Below, piece after piece: positions 5,020 to 6,960 of a stretch of 6,960 bases of DNA; within the stretch, counting starts at the first letter, position 1; the number at the start of each line of letters is the position of its first letter. The stretch is taken from assembly GCA_021204715.1 (NCBI GenBank), contig JAJPYW010000017.1, forward strand, positions 1 through 6,960, given 5' to 3'. The notes under the pieces were generated by a model. That model was not told where the DNA came from, did no database searches, and saw only the letters and a program-made list of their open reading frames with translations. The stretch is from Prevotellaceae bacterium. GTDB taxonomy: Bacteria > Bacteroidota > Bacteroidia > Bacteroidales > Bacteroidaceae. Both the position numbers and the translations under genes were made by a program.

Positions 5020-6612
5020 TTACTCATCACTCTTAAGCGCAGCCACCGCATCCGCATCACCTTGTTCCGCCGCCATGCGCCACAGCTTCACGGCCTCCGC
5101 CCTGTCCTGCCTGACGCCCCTGCCCAAGGCATAGCACACGCCCAATTGGTATTGCGCGGCGGCATCGCCGTCCTCGGCCGCGAGGCGGTACCACTTCACC
5201 GCCTCGGCATAGTCTTGCTTCACGCCCTCGCCGTTATAGTAACATCCGCCCAAATTGTAGGCTGCGCCCGCATGTCCCTGTTCCGCCGCCTTGCGGTACC
5301 AGCCGGCCGCTTCTGCATAGCTTTGCGCCACGCCCGTGCCGCTGTCGTAGCACACGCCCAAGTTGTAACGGGCGTCGGCGTCGCCCCCGTCGGCCGCTTT
5401 TCGGAACCACTTCACCGCATCCTCGTAGCTCCTTGTCACGCCCTTGCCGTGATAGTAGCACAACCCCAAGTTGTATTGCGCCTCCATCCATCCTTGCGCC
5501 GCCGCCTTGCGCCACCACGCCACGGCCTGCCTGTCGCTTTGCCCCACGCCGTAGCCCTCGGCATAGCAAAGCCCCAAGTTGAATTGCGCCTCGGCGTCGC
5601 CCTTTCCGGCCGGTGCCGCCACCAACCCGTAGAGCCGCCGCCCCGCCTCTTCCACACCCAAGCCGGCCGCTTTCATGAACCACCGTGCAGCCTCGGCGTC
5701 GTCCGCCTCCACCCCGCGGCCAAGCTGGTAACTCACCCCTAAGTTAAAGTCCGCCTTCGCGCTGCCTTGCCCTGCCGCTTCTTTGAACCACTTCACCGCC
5801 TCGGCATCGTCCGCCTCCACCCCGCTGCCGGTAGCGTAGCAGATGCCCAAGTTCAGTTGGGCGCTCACGTTTCCTTGACTTGCCGCCCGCGCATACCAAC
5901 GCGCCGCCTGCACGTCGCTTTGCTCCACCCCGCGCCCGTCGGCATAACAAGCCGCCAGGTTGTACTGTGCGTGCATCTCCCCTTGGTCGGCCGCCTCCCG
6001 GTACCACCGTGCCGCCTCGGCGTCGTCGCGCATCACGCCATACCCGTTCTCGTAGCAGATGCCCAAATTATACTGCGCCACGTCCACCCCTTGCATAGCC
6101 GCCAAGGTGTACCACTTCACTGTCTCCTTATAGTTCTGCCTCACGCCCGTGCCGTTGTAATAACACATGCCCAAGAAATATTGGGCATACGGATGCCCCT
6201 GCTCCGCCGCGAGCGTGTACCAGCTCACCGCTTCGCCGTCGCTTTGCTCCACACCCGTGCCGTCGTAGTAACAAGTGCCCAAGAAATACTGTGCCGACAT
6301 GTTTTCCTGCGCTGCCGCCTTGCGGTACCACTCCACCGCCACGGCATAACTCTGCGCCACGCCCTCGCCGTTGTAGTAGCGCAATCCCAAGCTGCATTGC
6401 GCCTCGGCATCCCCTTGCTCCGCCGCTTTACGAAGCGCGTCCAAGGAGACTTGCATGCTCGCTGCCAAGACAGTCGAGTCAGTCAATATCCACACTGCCG
6501 CCAAAGCCGGCAACACCCTTATCAGCAAGGCGACGACACGTCTTGCCCGCACGCCCCGGCGGTGTACCTCGTTCCGGCGCGCCCTTCCGCCACGATGATT
6601 GGCATTGTACAT
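5020..6612 (-). CDS. Exported Sel1-like repeat protein (12 repeats)
   Basis: A 530-residue protein made almost wholly of 36-residue Sel1-like (TPR-related) helical repeats with the pattern AQYNLGxCYxxGxGVxxxxxEAxxWYRKAA. Twelve full units cover 71-322 and 342-521, interrupted by a shortened 19-residue unit (323-341). The N-terminus has about nine arginines, a hydrophobic stretch (26-43) and a likely cleavage site after VLAA (48-51), so it is probably exported to the periplasm. The ATG at 6610-6612 gives an unusually long basic n-region; a GTG at 6550-6552 (Val21) would give a more normal signal peptide. Ten of the twelve units have Cys before the conserved Tyr. Sel1 repeats act as protein-binding scaffolds, but partner and role cannot be told. 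It has no visible functional link to the arg genes 124 bases downstream. Confidence 0.85.
   Translation of the reverse strand: MYNANHRGGRARRNEVHRRGVRARRVVALLIRVLPALAAVWILTDSTVLAASMQVSLDALRKAAEQGDAEAQCSLGLRYYNGEGVAQSYAVAVEWYRKAAAQENMSAQYFLGTCYYDGTGVEQSDGEAVSWYTLAAEQGHPYAQYFLGMCYYNGTGVRQNYKETVKWYTLAAMQGVDVAQYNLGICYENGYGVMRDDAEAARWYREAADQGEMHAQYNLAACYADGRGVEQSDVQAARWYARAASQGNVSAQLNLGICYATGSGVEADDAEAVKWFKEAAGQGSAKADFNLGVSYQLGRGVEADDAEAARWFMKAAGLGVEEAGRRLYGLVAAPAGKGDAEAQFNLGLCYAEGYGVGQSDRQAVAWWRKAAAQGWMEAQYNLGLCYYHGKGVTRSYEDAVKWFRKAADGGDADARYNLGVCYDSGTGVAQSYAEAAGWYRKAAEQGHAGAAYNLGGCYYNGEGVKQDYAEAVKWYRLAAEDGDAAAQYQLGVCYALGRGVRQDRAEAVKLWRMAAEQGDADAVAALKSDE
5050..6402 (-). repeat. Coding tandem array: 12 Sel1 units of 108 bp
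   Basis: The array has a strict 108-base period except at 5590-5646, where a unit of 57 bases has kept its two ends and lost 17 codons in frame. Units 6 and 7 (5647-5862) share the run GVEADDAEA and similar DNA, which points to recent duplication or conversion. The repeats also create long open frames on the opposite strand, which should not be annotated as genes. Confidence 0.85.
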
Positions 6613-6699
6613 ATATATGATATAACCTGAATTCGATTCTATATATAATGCTCTTCAATAATGTAAAACCGGTCAAATGGAGCGATGCCCGTTTATCCA

Positions 6700-6729
6700 C
6701 CATGCAACCAACGAAATATATATGCATGG
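6700..6729. repeat. Inverted repeat upstream of the Sel1 gene
   Basis: CCATGCA (6700-6706) and TGCATGG (6723-6729) are perfect reverse complements separated by 16 AT-rich bases. It lies about 90-115 bases upstream of the Sel1 start and downstream of the promoter-like sequence at 6753-6760. It could be an operator or a leader hairpin; no known binding motif is recognised. Confidence 0.45.
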
Positions 6730-6752
6730 CAATGGAGACTGGTTTACGCTTG

Positions 6753-6760
6753 CAATATTA
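6753..6760 (-). promoter_or_regulatory. Weak -7-like element upstream of the Sel1 gene
   Basis: On the minus strand TAATATTG matches TAnnTTTG at all but one fixed position and follows a T-rich tract (6763-6770), as is common for Bacteroidetes promoters. No good TTTG lies 19-23 bases upstream. If real, it would give the Sel1 gene a leader of roughly 135 bases. No better candidate was found closer to the gene. Confidence 0.25.
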
Positions 6761-6792
6761 CGAAAAAAAATAGGAAACCTCGCGGCCGCAAG

Positions 6793-6815
6793 CTGAAAAG
6801 TGTAGTGTTTTTCAG
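6793..6815. other. Small hairpin in the upstream region
   Basis: CTGAAAA (6793-6799) pairs perfectly with TTTTCAG (6809-6815) around a nine-base loop. GGCC on each side (6784-6787 and 6815-6818) could add pairs after a bulge. On the minus strand a run of eight T comes only after about 22 more bases, too far for a classical terminator. Its role is unknown; it may belong to the end of a gene lying beyond the right edge of the window. Confidence 0.35.
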
Positions 6816-6960
6816 GCCCTCTACAACCATGGCGAACATATTCGCAAATGCCGGCCTTGACGCGCCAGCTTCTGCCGATCCCCGCCTTGCCACGCATAGC
6901 GGCGCCGAGCCCGGCGTGTGGTAAAACAAAGCGACACGCGAAAACAGCCTCGTTGAAGCC

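Larger units (their letters stand above)
6613..6960. other. Non-coding region upstream of the Sel1 gene
   Basis: This 348-base stretch has no convincing gene; the short open frames have neither a recognisable domain nor a ribosome-binding site. The part next to the Sel1 gene (6613-6770) is AT-rich with several TATATA runs; the part from about 6780 to 6920 is GC-rich and contains the GCGGCCGC palindrome (6782-6789). CCACGC (6890-6895) can pair with GTGTGG (6916-6921), and CGCCG (6903-6907) with CGGCG (6912-6916). No tRNA or known riboswitch is recognised. Confidence 0.6.

Noticed and set aside
5062..6630. Two long plus-strand open frames (5062-5742 and 5767-6630) antisense to the Sel1 gene
   Set aside because: Repeat-driven shadows: the 108-base period keeps the opposite frame open. 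They have no independent start signals or domains.
6744..6929. Minus-strand 61-codon open frame and a plus-strand frame at 6829-6924
   Set aside because: Neither has a ribosome-binding site or a recognisable domain, and both cross hairpin sequences; a conserved small ORF cannot be excluded without comparison.

Overview
The window looks like chromosomal DNA from a member of the Bacteroidales with GC-rich genes and AT-rich spacers. Three things point there: the gene order argR - GNAT acyltransferase - argG - argC - argD, which I know from Bacteroides-type genomes; a promoter in front of argR that fits the Bacteroidetes pattern (TTTG near -33, TAnnTTTG near -7); and starts that mostly lack a strong Shine-Dalgarno. 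No phage, transposase, CRISPR, rRNA or tRNA signal is visible.

Layout, left to right. Positions 1-281 are non-coding: a bidirectional rho-independent terminator, a perfect 17-bp-stem palindrome, a degenerate second copy of the terminator unit and a short microsatellite. Positions 282-4895 hold five genes on the minus strand, read from right to left: argR (arginine repressor), a GNAT-family N-acyltransferase that overlaps the argR stop, argG (argininosuccinate synthase), argC (N-acylglutamyl-phosphate reductase) and argD (N-acylornithine aminotransferase). The argC-argD gap (133 bp) carries a tandem 18-bp repeat and a dyad. Positions 4896-5019 hold the argR promoter and three AT-rich dyads that may be ArgR operators. 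Positions 5020-6612 encode, also on the minus strand, an exported Sel1-repeat protein with twelve complete repeats and one shortened unit. Positions 6613-6960 have no convincing gene.

How it works together: the arg genes are probably one autoregulated transcription unit. The GNAT protein would acylate glutamate (in Bacteroides the intermediates are thought to be N-succinylated rather than N-acetylated), ArgC and ArgD would carry out the reduction and transamination, and ArgG would act late, joining citrulline and aspartate. The kinase (argB), carbamoyltransferase (argF'), deacylase and argH are not here and must lie elsewhere. ArgR placed first gives arginine feedback on the whole unit. The Sel1 gene has no visible link to arginine, although no strong terminator separates it from argR.

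The least ordinary items are the nested symmetry around the argR promoter, the cysteine-rich tail of the GNAT enzyme, the repeats in the argC-argD spacer and the composite palindrome/terminator duplication after argD. I see no clearly new multi-gene system.
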